Source: Clostridia bacterium
Lineage (GTDB): Bacteria; Bacillota_A; Clostridia; Oscillospirales; Acutalibacteraceae
Direction of reading: 5' to 3'
Length of the DNA stretch: 63,270 nucleotides
Assembly: GCA_024699005.1 (NCBI GenBank)
Contig: JAILQN010000303.1
Coordinates: 1 to 63,270, forward strand
Shown: piece by piece, positions 46,901 to 54,501 of the stretch
Position numbering within the stretch: position 1 is the stretch's first letter
How the letters are laid out: each line of letters begins with the position of its first letter
The notes under the pieces: model-generated
Seen by the model: the letters and a program-made list of their open reading frames with translations, nothing else
Told to the model about the DNA's origin: nothing
Database searches by the model: none
Translations under genes and position numbers: made by a program

Positions 46901-47661
46901 AGGCTGTTTTCCACCATATACCGAACTATCCAGTCCGGAGTAAAAAGCTGCGTCGCGGCGGGAATGTTCTCTTTGCTGATTTTTATATTTTTCTTCAGAT
47001 CCGCGAAAACCTTGTCCTTTTTCTCGCTGATGTAATACTGATACAGCCAGCCGATGATCTGCACCTGATCCGTCCAGTCCTGCTCCGGGATCATCGTGAC
47101 CATCTGTTCGATGACACTGCCCTCGCGCAGCATATTATCCGGGAACAACAGCTCGGTATAGTCCTCTATCTGCTGAAACATTCCGGGCAGGATTCCGCTT
47201 AAAGCGTTGCACTGAGTGATGATAAGATATTTATACAGTTCCTCGCGTTCATTCGCGCTTTCCAGTTCATAGACCCTGTTTCTGTCCAGACCGTCCAGCT
47301 CCAGCCGGATAGCCTCGGCAAGAATCTGAGGTTTGAACTCGCCTGCGTCATTGGTGAACACCCGGACATGGGAGGGCAGATATCCGTTGACCTCCATAAA
47401 ACGCAGAGCTGCAAAACGGTTGAACCAGGTATACGCCGCTTCCTCCATGACCTGCTGCCAGCCCTCATCCCTGATTTTTGCGATCAAAGCCTGACGCTGC
47501 CGCTTCTCCGTCCGCGACAGCACATAAACACCCACACTGTCGGCAGCGGGATCGATGATGTTCTCCTCGCTGATCCCATATATCTGCGCTCTCTTCGACA
47601 CTCGCTCGATCAGCTCGCGCCGCGCCCATACCGCGTATTTTTTTATTGCGTTTTTGTCCAT
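43921..47661 (-). CDS. pglX: BREX-1 adenine-specific DNA methyltransferase PglX
   Basis: 1,246 residues. It begins MDKNAIKKYAVWARRELIERV, as BREX type 1 PglX does. The methyltransferase core has motif I VIDPCCGSGHILCVLFD (about residue 330) and the catalytic motif VVTNPPYMGASGM (about 505), an N6-adenine (gamma-class) arrangement. The C-terminal half includes target-recognition segments and a coiled coil (LEQRINGASASDRIKLNKQLEK). Role: marks host DNA at a non-palindromic site so that BREX ignores it. A segment encoded by 45060-45690 is much AT-richer than the rest. AGGAGC precedes the ATG at 47661. Confidence 0.95.
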   Translation of the reverse strand: MDKNAIKKYAVWARRELIERVSKRAQIYGISEENIIDPAADSVGVYVLSRTEKRQRQALIAKIRDEGWQQVMEEAAYTWFNRFAALRFMEVNGYLPSHVRVFTNDAGEFKPQILAEAIRLELDGLDRNRVYELESANEREELYKYLIITQCNALSGILPGMFQQIEDYTELLFPDNMLREGSVIEQMVTMIPEQDWTDQVQIIGWLYQYYISEKKDKVFADLKKNIKISKENIPAATQLFTPDWIVRYMVENSLGRLYIDKRKTEGIFADGRDPEEMTWDENEESRIATEKDIAQQMGWKYFLPEATQTPEVRKQLASDHCSLIDDPAQLRVIDPCCGSGHILCVLFDVLVQIYEARGYTAREAAVKIVQNNLWGLDIDDRAAQLAYFTVMMKARHYDRRFFSRNIQPHVYAVRESNSLDADYVNYFIGGRDDLRSALGTLTRELVDAKEYGSILSVSPVDFDALYTRFDEIADELSVYSWPVYSVLLPFVRMAQTLAQKYDVVVTNPPYMGASGMSAVLSDYVKKHYPDSKSDLFAVFIEKCGDMLKENGYQAMITQHAWMFLSSYEKLRGKLLKRDTVNMTHLGARAFEEIGGEVVQTTSFVMRNSHMPEYSGTYCRLIEPTTQKGKEDMFLAGENRYAATQDNFSKIPGSPVAYWFDDNYTTKFNDANLFTRYANAKAGLSTTDNIRFLRIWSEVAYSSISFRYRSLEETKDCMYKYVPHPKGGDFRKWYGNLDYVVNWYDNGRDIKKAAEGASGGRIVGAEYYFKEGITWTDITTYKLAVRVLDAGAIFNSSAPSAFFINGNYRYYYLAFLNSVVAMEYLKVLSPTIHYNAGPIQRVPVVVSGNYKDEIDSITEKCIFNSKNDWNSFETSWDFEQHPFIRWQKELWDVTAIGATMQHYYGGHPKVSCPLELCYMLWQGECNERFNRLKANEEELNRIFIDIYGLQDELTPEVEDKDVTVRKADLKRDIRSFISYAVGCMFGRYSPDKPGLMFAGGDFTDKFWQYKGHVALDIDGNANQGGYAGISLAAYHFPALRDSNSYETATKLSYEPDPNNIIPVTDDEYFDDDIVGYFVRFVKTVYGDDTLEANLQFIADALGGKGTSRQVIRNYFLNDFYADHCRIYQKRPIYWLFDSGKKNGFKCLIYMHRYQPDIIARIRTDYVHGQQSRYRTAVADLEQRINGASASDRIKLNKQLEKIRDQAEELRVYEEKIHHLADQMISIDLDDGVKVNYAKFQDVLAKIK
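45060..45690 (-). other. AT-rich mosaic segment in pglX (target-recognition region)
   Basis: Base composition drops sharply inside pglX between about 45060 and 45690, for example runs such as TAAGTACTCCATTGCAAC and AATAATATCTATAGTTACC. GC-rich sequence flanks it on both sides. It encodes the region after the catalytic domain (NLFTRYANAKAGLSTTDNI...), where type I-like specificity is read. This looks like recombinational exchange of a target-recognition domain. Confidence 0.7.
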
Positions 47662-47712
47662 GAGGTGCTCCTTTCAGTCGCAGGTCCAAAGTTCAGAGAC
47701 GAAAAATAACAT

Positions 47713-47885
47713 TTGATTTTCAGAAAAAAAATGACTATAATACTATTTAAGAGATAACTCGTGAGGGAGATACACTGGGTCCCGGAAAGGGGTAAAGCCG
47801 AAGGGCTTGAGCATTCCTATGTGCCCGGGGTTATCTTCTTGTTTTTTCAGGCTTTCGATGAACCCTCCGGGGTTCCTTTTTATTT
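47713..47885 (+). ncRNA. Candidate small RNA between brxC and pglX, antisense to BREX mRNA
   Basis: The plus strand has TTGATT (47713-47718), a 17-bp spacer and TATAAT (47736-47741). The following 100 nt is closed by AGATAAC (47752-47758) with GTTATCT (47830-47836). Inside are a CCC-GGAAA-GGG hairpin and AAGCC-GAAG-GGCTT. TTCTTGTTTTTT follows directly. A second terminator hairpin, GAACCC-TCCG-GGGTTC, plus a T-tract lies at 47860-47885. No credible open reading frame is present. It runs against the BREX operon within the 232-bp brxC-pglX gap. No Rfam family was recognised by eye. Confidence 0.55.
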
Positions 47886-47893
47886 CCTGAATA

Positions 47894-50800
47894 TCAATTC
47901 AGCTTGATCCCGTCGCAGTCTTTAAGCAGCAACTTCATATTGGCGCGGATTTTCTCAACATAATTGTCGATCTCATCCTCTGTCTTCAGGGTCATCGCCG
48001 GGAACAATACCTGACGGTGAATCGACTTGATAATTTCTTTCTTCGGCGGCTGAGATCCCTGGCCGGTCGGCGGCGCAGCCGGAGTTACCGGAGGATTCAA
48101 AACCGCTTCGATACGGCTGACGGTATCATCCTTGTGCTGACTCATCAGCAGAGTAAGGCCGTCCAAAAGCGCCAGAGTAGAATAAGATGCGATCAGGTCT
48201 TTTTTCTGCTCAAAATAGGCATCAGACGCGTCGCAAAGCGCTTTGGCTGCGGGTTTATCATCCGCAAGCTTATGGACTGCATCCGAAAGCTGCTTCACGA
48301 GTTCCAGAAGATCCCCTCGTTTTGCGTCCAGCATCCCGTCGTGCGACGCCTTCACCTTCGTCATCAGGTCGTTTAATTCCGGTATACGCTCATAACGGAA
48401 TTTGCCGTCCGCAGGAGACATGGTTATCAGGCGTATACGGTTCAGCGCCTCGTTTGCCGCGTCATCGTTTTCGATATAATCGCGGTCCACCCGCAGTTCT
48501 TCCTCCAGATGCACTGCTTCGTCGAACAGGTTCACGCGGGTTTTGAAGAAGTCCTCCACTTCCTGCAGGTCGTCCCGCATATCATAAAGAGCATCCTGCA
48601 GTTCTATGACGCGCTGAATCAGCGCCGTGTTATCTTTCTGCCGGGAAAGAACGTCTTTGACCATGGAAAGCGCCTGTTTGACTTTCGCCTGATCCGGATA
48701 CTTATGACCGTTATACCGGGCATCCAGGTCCGTATAATGCTTCATAAGTCCGTCAAACTTTTCCGAGATGTATCTGACCAGACCGTCCTCGTCCTCCGGT
48801 ACGTCCATCTCATCAAAGAAATCGCGCATAAAATCGCGGGCCTCGCGGAGCTTCTGAACGGATACCGCAATGCGTCTGGAGACAGACGTTTTTCCGATCT
48901 CGGTCTTTTTGCGCAGCATATCCGGCAGTTTCGGATTTTCCGGAGTAATAACCGTCCCGCCGTATTTTACCGTAACTTTCTGCTGAACTATCAGCCGAGC
49001 CACGACTGCCGCGATGTCGATCTCGCGCCAGCCGTAAGGCTTTTTCTGGAAACGTTCCTGCACATCGGACATCGTTGTGGGAAGATTCTGATTAAACTGC
49101 ATTTCCAGATAGTTCTCCACCTTTGCGGCAGCCTCACGGTTGAGATCCATTCCCGAAAACGTAAAATCATTGCCGTTGAGTATCGCGTTAATATCCGCGT
49201 CGGTCTCGGCATATTCAACAATCAGACCGAGGTCGCTGTATACATGAGCGACAAGATATTCCAGTGCCTGATCGATCCTGTTCTTCGCGTCGCCGGTCTT
49301 TATTTCAAGATGTTCGCCGTCAACATAGAACCCGGCATCCTCGATTGCCTTTTTCAGATCCTCGGCGGCTGACTTCTCATATTCGCCCGCCTCATCCTGC
49401 TGGTCCCTGATTATGTCCTGTACGGATTTCGGAAGCTGGTTGACATTGCGCTGCTTCACGTATTTACGGATCTTCATCGCGTTTTCCAGAGATTCGTAAT
49501 AAGAATTTTCCGCCAGCACCACTACAGCCTGCCCCGCGGAATGCGCCAGCAAATGAAGCTCCTGTTTCTCGTATGCATCGGTTGCAACAGTCATCACACG
49601 CAGCAGCATGCCGCCGGTCAGAGAGCCCACCGTCTGCCCGTCTACCATCTGGTCAAACTGGAAATTATACTTGCCGTAATTGTATTTTTTGGTTGTATAG
49701 ATATCTCCGAAGATAATGCCGGCGATTCTGCTCGTAATATCCGCAGTCGCGACAGTTGTGTTTTTGATTTCACGCTGAATATCCTGTTCCTCATCGGTCA
49801 GGAAGTTGTATGTATCGCCGGTGCGTCCTATATAGTTCTGGTTCATAAGACGGTCAAGACTGCCGCGCACCTGTTCGCGCATAGTAATCTTGTCCAGACG
49901 GATATCATTTGCCATCAGGATAACGATATTGTCAAGGTTGGATTTTACGTCGTCCACGTATCTGACCAGATACAGCAGTTTCAGCACGTCCACATCCTGA
50001 GGCTCAATACCGTTGCCTTCGTCGGCAGCGCGTGCGCAGCGTTCGATCACCCGACGGATTGAGCTGTCAAGAAAGGTGTGTACGGTATCGTAAAACAGAT
50101 AGAACGGAGCAAGCGCATATTCGTCCTTCGTCTGAATTTTCTGCGCCGCTTCCTGGAAGCCGGACAGCATGGAACGCTCGCCCCCGGAAAGGTGTTTGCC
50201 GGAATTCCCGTGTTTGCGTATCTCCGAAAAGACCTTCTGCATCAGGATAAACTGATACGGAACGAACGGGAAATCCCGGACAAATTCATCCGAACCGGCA
50301 AATCCCTTGATATCCGAAACAGCGTCCGTAAAGGTGAAAAGGTTCCGCAGAACGGAATCGTTGACGGCGTATACCTGTTCCAGGCTTCGCTCAGCCTCGT
50401 CCGTCTTCAGAAGTATACGCTTCTGGATGACCTCATCCGCAGACGATGAAGACAGAGAGAGTCTTGTTTTAAAACGCGCCTGAATACGTGAAAAATCATT
50501 TTCGCGGGCCTTTATTATTTCGTCGATAGCCTCCTGTCCGGTGCAGACCACCCAGACTTTACCCATGCACTCACTGCCGATCTTCTCCACAAGAGACTGC
50601 AGGTTGATAAGCAGGTCGGTATCTCCGCCGACGTACTGCCCGACCTCGTCTATCATGAACAGAAGCCTGAAATCATCCGGCCGGCTGTCCACATAGTCTT
50701 TGATTTCGGACACAAGCTGAGCAATGGAGGTCTCCACTGTCTCGGTCCCGTTGAACCAATTGCCTGCAGCCTGTTCGCTCATTCCGAGCACTTCCTGCAG

Positions 50801-51427
50801 AGTGGCCGTGATATCGTCCTCGAAGAAGGCATAGGAATCGCGGGACTCCAGCCATGAGGCCCCGTTCTTCTCCTCAAAAACACGGCGGAAATCCTCGGTC
50901 TTACCCTGTTTATCAATAAACTGCTCGAGTTTCGCGACCTTCAGATCCTCACCGTAAAAGCCGAGATAGTTATAGAACATCTTGGCGAAGACACGCAGAA
51001 CCGCAGTCTTGTCCTTGTTTATGGAGCCTTCGATATCGATATTGAACAATATCGTATCAGTATTGTATCCTGCGGCGCGGTCTATCGGCATAAATGTCGC
51101 AGGATCGTCCGCGAACTTTTCACGGAAACGTTCAACTGTCCGGACGCCATGAACCTCTTTGTTCTCCAAAAGATAGGAAAGCATTTTCAGGAAGTGAGAT
51201 TTACCGCTGCCGAAGAAGCCCGAAATCCAGACTCCGATATCGGCAGTCGGCTCATCAAAAGCCTCCGTATAGTTGTCGAAGAAGGTGACGAAATGCTTTT
51301 TCAGCTCTTTGGTGATAACATACTCATTCAGTTCCTGAACAAGTACGGCTGCGTCATCCTGATCGACCTTGACGACGCCGTTTATTTTACGATTGATATC
51401 GTCTTTGAACATCGATTGAATTTTCAT
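47894..51427 (-). CDS. brxC: BREX P-loop ATPase BrxC
   Basis: 1,177 residues. It begins MKIQSMFKDDINRKINGVVKVDQDD as in typical BrxC/PglY. Walker A is GFFGSGKSHFLKML at residues 70-83, and the Walker B candidate is LLFMIDEVGQYVGGD (about 245). Long coiled-coil regions lie in the C-terminal half (about 850-1080), followed by a Pro-rich linker (TPAAPPTGQGSQPPKK) and a short terminal domain. It is a core component thought to act as the motor or scaffold of the BREX complex. It starts 24 bp after brxB; AGAAGGAG precedes the ATG. Confidence 0.95.
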   Translation of the reverse strand: MKIQSMFKDDINRKINGVVKVDQDDAAVLVQELNEYVITKELKKHFVTFFDNYTEAFDEPTADIGVWISGFFGSGKSHFLKMLSYLLENKEVHGVRTVERFREKFADDPATFMPIDRAAGYNTDTILFNIDIEGSINKDKTAVLRVFAKMFYNYLGFYGEDLKVAKLEQFIDKQGKTEDFRRVFEEKNGASWLESRDSYAFFEDDITATLQEVLGMSEQAAGNWFNGTETVETSIAQLVSEIKDYVDSRPDDFRLLFMIDEVGQYVGGDTDLLINLQSLVEKIGSECMGKVWVVCTGQEAIDEIIKARENDFSRIQARFKTRLSLSSSSADEVIQKRILLKTDEAERSLEQVYAVNDSVLRNLFTFTDAVSDIKGFAGSDEFVRDFPFVPYQFILMQKVFSEIRKHGNSGKHLSGGERSMLSGFQEAAQKIQTKDEYALAPFYLFYDTVHTFLDSSIRRVIERCARAADEGNGIEPQDVDVLKLLYLVRYVDDVKSNLDNIVILMANDIRLDKITMREQVRGSLDRLMNQNYIGRTGDTYNFLTDEEQDIQREIKNTTVATADITSRIAGIIFGDIYTTKKYNYGKYNFQFDQMVDGQTVGSLTGGMLLRVMTVATDAYEKQELHLLAHSAGQAVVVLAENSYYESLENAMKIRKYVKQRNVNQLPKSVQDIIRDQQDEAGEYEKSAAEDLKKAIEDAGFYVDGEHLEIKTGDAKNRIDQALEYLVAHVYSDLGLIVEYAETDADINAILNGNDFTFSGMDLNREAAAKVENYLEMQFNQNLPTTMSDVQERFQKKPYGWREIDIAAVVARLIVQQKVTVKYGGTVITPENPKLPDMLRKKTEIGKTSVSRRIAVSVQKLREARDFMRDFFDEMDVPEDEDGLVRYISEKFDGLMKHYTDLDARYNGHKYPDQAKVKQALSMVKDVLSRQKDNTALIQRVIELQDALYDMRDDLQEVEDFFKTRVNLFDEAVHLEEELRVDRDYIENDDAANEALNRIRLITMSPADGKFRYERIPELNDLMTKVKASHDGMLDAKRGDLLELVKQLSDAVHKLADDKPAAKALCDASDAYFEQKKDLIASYSTLALLDGLTLLMSQHKDDTVSRIEAVLNPPVTPAAPPTGQGSQPPKKEIIKSIHRQVLFPAMTLKTEDEIDNYVEKIRANMKLLLKDCDGIKLN

Positions 51428-51451
51428 GTTGCTTCTCCTTCTTTTATCACG

Positions 51452-52009
51452 TTATATCACGTTGAACGCACGATAATACGGATTCGGCGTCAGTCTGTCA
51501 AACAGTTTAACATAGCGGCCGTCAAATGTCCCGGGATACATTACAAGTATCGGAACATCAGAGAAGTACGGCTGCATGGCATCAAGCAAGGCGTGGACAC
51601 GGATAAAAGGAAACGCCTCGCCGACTCCGGTGATCAGGATAACATCGCCGGGGCAGTGCGGCTCATACTGCATTTTTCCGATGAATGCAGTGTTATTAGC
51701 CATTCGCTTCAGCTGATCCAGAATGAACTGTTTTCCTTTTTTGTCTTCCTGTACCGCCACACGATCTGTGATCCTCTTGTCATCACAGATTGAGAGAAAA
51801 ACCTTATAAAGGTTGTATTCTATAAGCCGGCAGTTAAGGTTCTGATCGGTCATCAGCTTCTCCGTAAAATGCCGGACTGCCATTTCGTCTTTCGGATCGT
51901 AACAGAAAATCCGTATATTTACTTCGTTGCTGAGGCCTTTCCCTTCCAGAAACTCCGGCGTCTGAATCAGAGCACGGAGGCTGTCAAGGCGTTCCATCAA
52001 ATTACTCAT
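51452..52009 (-). CDS. brxB: BREX protein BrxB (DUF1788)
   Basis: 185 residues matching DUF1788: MERLDSLRALIQTPEFLEGKGLSNEVNIRIFCYDP at the start, ILITGVGEAFPFIRVHALLDAM in the middle, and VPILVMYPGTFDG...LFDRLTPNPYYRAFNVI at the end. The last block is a strong family signature. It lies 12 bp after brxA. It is a core BREX protein that bridges PglZ and PglX in the studied complexes. Confidence 0.94.
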   Translation of the reverse strand: MSNLMERLDSLRALIQTPEFLEGKGLSNEVNIRIFCYDPKDEMAVRHFTEKLMTDQNLNCRLIEYNLYKVFLSICDDKRITDRVAVQEDKKGKQFILDQLKRMANNTAFIGKMQYEPHCPGDVILITGVGEAFPFIRVHALLDAMQPYFSDVPILVMYPGTFDGRYVKLFDRLTPNPYYRAFNVI

Positions 52010-52021
52010 CAGAAAATCCCC

Positions 52022-52651
52022 TTAATTCAAACAGTTAAATGCCGGCAGTGCCTGTTCCTGTCCCGCGGCCCGTATCGAATTCTCGAGCAGAGGACTTATC
52101 AGAACGGGATTCAGACGCCCGGCACTCAGGCTGTCGATATATTCGTTTTCGATAAGGATTCTTACGAACACCTGTTTCAGCTTCGTGACCGTGGAATCGC
52201 TCCATGTTGCGACCCAGTCGTCTTGCTCCTGCAGGCGCATAAAGAACCCGTTTAAATCTAATTTGCCGAAAGAGGTATCCAGCATGCTGTACTTTGCTCC
52301 GATAACCGTCACCATGAAATCCCAGACCAGACGATACTCGCGCATCATGGCATACAGGCATATCTGTTTGGACACATCGCTGGGATGAGTGGCGATTGCT
52401 GCAATAAGGCTGTCATCTTCCAGACACTTCAAACGCCGGATACAGGCAAGCGCCATCCTTCGGACAGACTTTTCTGTCGGATACTGAAACAGGTTTTCTT
52501 TTACAATGCGGTCAATAATGTCGTTATCTGACAGCTCTTCCTGCATTAGTTTTGCCGTTGTACGCATCTCATAGAAAAGGAACTGTTCCCGCGTCAGCAC
52601 TGCTTTATATGGGCTGGAATCGCGCAGGGTTTTAGTATCTCTTTCAACCAT
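52022..52651 (-). CDS. brxA: BREX protein BrxA (DUF1819)
   Basis: 209 residues from ATG 52651, with AGAGG 10 nt upstream. DUF1819 features: helical, containing LTREQFLFYEMRTTAKLMQ near the start, NLFQYPTEKSVRRMALACIRRL, and the C-terminal FVRILIENEYIDS...RLNPVLISPLLENSIR. BrxA is a small DNA-binding protein of type 1 BREX. It starts 5 bp after the XRE regulator stop, so the two are cotranscribed and probably translationally linked. Confidence 0.93.
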   Translation of the reverse strand: MVERDTKTLRDSSPYKAVLTREQFLFYEMRTTAKLMQEELSDNDIIDRIVKENLFQYPTEKSVRRMALACIRRLKCLEDDSLIAAIATHPSDVSKQICLYAMMREYRLVWDFMVTVIGAKYSMLDTSFGKLDLNGFFMRLQEQDDWVATWSDSTVTKLKQVFVRILIENEYIDSLSAGRLNPVLISPLLENSIRAAGQEQALPAFNCLN

Positions 52652-52656
52652 CTCTG

Positions 52657-52860
52657 TTATTCCTCTATGAATTCCATAATATCGTCCAAAGAGCAATCAA
52701 GCGCTTTGCAGATTCGCCCAAGCACATCAGTCGTTACATTATAGCCATGTGTAAGTTTGTTCATGACGTAGTGGCTCACGCCGGCCATTTGTTCGAGATC
52801 CTTTTTCTTCATATCCCGATCTATCAGAAGCTTCCAAAGCTTTTTATAGCTGACACTCAT
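52657..52860 (-). CDS. XRE-family helix-turn-helix regulator of the BREX operon
   Basis: 67 residues forming a single Cro/CI-type HTH: YKKLWKLLIDRDMKKKDLEQMAGVSHYVMNKLTHG, then TTDVLGRICKALDCSLDDIMEF. ATG 52860 is chosen because GAGG lies 8 nt upstream. It is the first gene of the BREX operon, directly behind the promoter, which is the usual position of a self-repressor that limits BREX expression. Confidence 0.9.
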   Translation of the reverse strand: MSVSYKKLWKLLIDRDMKKKDLEQMAGVSHYVMNKLTHGYNVTTDVLGRICKALDCSLDDIMEFIEE

Positions 52861-52903
52861 AGTCCGCACCTCACCAAACATTACTGTTTATACGTTATTT
52901 TTT

Positions 52904-52932
52904 ACTATATCACATCAGGTTTGTAATTTCAA
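52904..52932 (-). promoter_or_regulatory. BREX operon promoter
   Basis: On the minus strand, TTGAAA (52932-52927) and TATAGT (52909-52904) are separated by 17 bp, with an extended -10 TG. A palindrome, AACTT-A-AAGTT (52931-52941), touches the -35 and could bind the XRE protein. No other clear promoter is seen within the operon. Confidence 0.75.
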
Positions 52933-53012
52933 CTTAAAGTTATCGTTCAAATACAATTTCTGATAACGACTCATGTGCAATATGAACCGAAAAAACGGGA
53001 CCTTCAGAATGC

Positions 53013-53041
53013 TTGACAAATCCGCCTGTCAAATGATACCC
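53013..53041 (+). promoter_or_regulatory. Divergent promoter of the cysteine desulfurase gene
   Basis: TTGACA (53013-53018) is followed 17 bp later by an ATACCC/GATACC -10-like box. The palindrome TTGACA-N8-TGTCAA (53013-53032) covers the -35, suggesting a repressor site. It points away from the BREX promoter in the shared 220-bp gap. Confidence 0.55.
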
Positions 53042-53082
53042 TATTACAGAAAAATCATCCTGTTCAAATGAGTGAGGTCATC

Positions 53083-54243
53083 ATGAAACGTACCATCTTT
53101 GCCGACAACGCCGCAACGACCGCATTGGATATGAATGCTTACGAAGCAATGGAAAAATACCTCCTCGTTGAGTACGGCGATGCTTCACAGCCCTATTATT
53201 TATCCCGAACCGCAAAAAGAGCATTAAACGAAGCACGTGCCACGATCGCAAAATGCATAGGTGCAAGAACGGAAGAAATATTTTTTACATCAGGTGGCAC
53301 TGAAAGTAACAACTGGGCGATTAAATGCTTCGGAGCTCCTGCCGGTTTCAAAATAATTTACACATCTGAAATAGAGCATCCGGCCGTTCTGGACGCATGC
53401 GAATTTCAAAGGATAAACGGTTTGTGCGATGTCAAATACCTTTATGCTGATGCTGAAGGCATCGTAAGCCCTGAATCATTGCTCAATTCGATGGAAACCA
53501 TAGGCGCCAATCTGATGTACTCAGAAGACACAGCTCAGCTTGTTTCTGTCATGCTCGTTAATCACGAGATCGGAACGATCGAGCCGGTCGAAAATCTTGC
53601 AGAAATCGCGCATCAACATAACGCGTATTTTCATACTGATGCATCGCTGGCTGTCGGGCACATTCCAATCAATGTTCAGGAAATGAATGCAGATATGCTT
53701 TCGGCCTCCGCGCACAAGTTCAATGGTCCCAAAGGCGTCGGTTTTCTGTATGTAAAAAAGGGAACAGTGTTATCTCCTTTGCTGCACGGTGGTTCACAGG
53801 AAAAAAGAATGCGCGGAGGGAACGAAAATGTCGCGGATATCGTCGGCATGGCAGCAGCAATAAAGAGCAACTGCAACGAACTTATAAACAATCTTGAGCA
53901 TGTACGGGAACTCGAAAACTATCTGATATCGCAGCTTTATTCCTCCGGAATCCCATTTTTCCTGCTTGGCGGGTATGACAGAATGCCCGGTATTCTCAGC
54001 ATCTCTTTTCCATTGAAGGATGCGTCTAAAATCGTAGAACGTATGGACCGGATGGATATTGCCATTTCAACAGGCAACGTATGTTACGGCAAGAAAAAGA
54101 AGATATCACACGTTCTTGAAGCGATCCGGCTGGATGAAGCAATGGCGGCAGGAACCGTCAGAATATCGCTGGGGAAATACAATACGATTGAAGATGTTGA
54201 CACCATAGCAAACGCTTTCAGGAATATACTCAGTGAAGATTAA
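53083..54243 (+). CDS. Cysteine desulfurase (NifS/IscS class V aminotransferase)
   Basis: 386 residues. Class V PLP fold: IFADNAATTALD at the N-terminus, FFTSGGTESNNWAI, SEIEHPAVLDA, VMLVNHEIGTIEP, FHTDASLAVGHI, and the PLP lysine in SASAHKFNGPKGVGF. The mobile catalytic cysteine is kept in STGNVCYGKKKKISHVLEAI, although the loop is basic rather than the usual Ser/Ala-rich type. ATG 53083 is chosen because GTGAGG sits 5 nt upstream; ATG 53068 has none. It stands alone, divergent from the BREX operon, with no scaffold (IscU) or thiolase partner nearby. It could supply sulfur for DNA phosphorothioation, tRNA thiolation or Fe-S clusters. The sequence does not say which. Confidence 0.9.
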   Translation: MKRTIFADNAATTALDMNAYEAMEKYLLVEYGDASQPYYLSRTAKRALNEARATIAKCIGARTEEIFFTSGGTESNNWAIKCFGAPAGFKIIYTSEIEHPAVLDACEFQRINGLCDVKYLYADAEGIVSPESLLNSMETIGANLMYSEDTAQLVSVMLVNHEIGTIEPVENLAEIAHQHNAYFHTDASLAVGHIPINVQEMNADMLSASAHKFNGPKGVGFLYVKKGTVLSPLLHGGSQEKRMRGGNENVADIVGMAAAIKSNCNELINNLEHVRELENYLISQLYSSGIPFFLLGGYDRMPGILSISFPLKDASKIVERMDRMDIAISTGNVCYGKKKKISHVLEAIRLDEAMAAGTVRISLGKYNTIEDVDTIANAFRNILSED

Positions 54244-54316
54244 AACTTACATACTGATTTATAACTTTATTGATGTTGTAATGCAGAAAATGTATTAAAA
54301 AACACAAAGAGACCAT

Positions 54317-54360
54317 AAAAGAGAACTCTCCGGTGAACAATGCCGAAGAGTTCTCTTTTT
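54317..54360 (+). terminator. Intrinsic terminator of the cysteine desulfurase gene
   Basis: A 12-bp perfect stem, AAAGAGAACTCT/AGAGTTCTCTTT, has an inner CCGG/CCG and ends in CTCTTTTTG. It lies 75 bp after the stop and can work on both strands. Confidence 0.85.
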
Positions 54361-54374
54361 GAAATAACTGTAAA

Positions 54375-54423
54375 TATAATAAAACATAGATGCGTCCCCT
54401 ACGGGCATCAGCCCGGCTTTTTC
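54375..54423 (+). promoter_or_regulatory. Leader attenuator before the primase-like gene
   Basis: TATAAT at 54375-54380 begins a leader. Terminator hairpin CGGGC-ATCA-GCCCG (54402-54415) is followed by GCTTTTTC. An earlier segment GATGC (54389-54393) can pair with GCATC (54405-54409) and would break that terminator. The start codon of the next gene is 79 bp further on. No good -35 was found. Confidence 0.5.
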
Positions 54424-54501
54424 TGTGTGGAGCCGCCCTGTTTCCTTCTTATCTTTCATAATCTTCGTGAAGAGATAGTGAAGGACAGGGAGGTTTTGGT
54501 G

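Noticed and set aside
47752..47836. c-di-GMP riboswitch in the brxC-pglX gap
   Set aside because: GGGGTAAAGCC and CCCGGGGTTATC are faintly reminiscent, but the diagnostic GACGCAAAGCC and AAACC elements are missing, and no gene follows on that strand.
53083..54243. Assignment as DndA with a Dnd phosphorothioation system
   Set aside because: No dndB-E or ssp genes are adjacent, and the general NifS/IscS class cannot be split further by eye.
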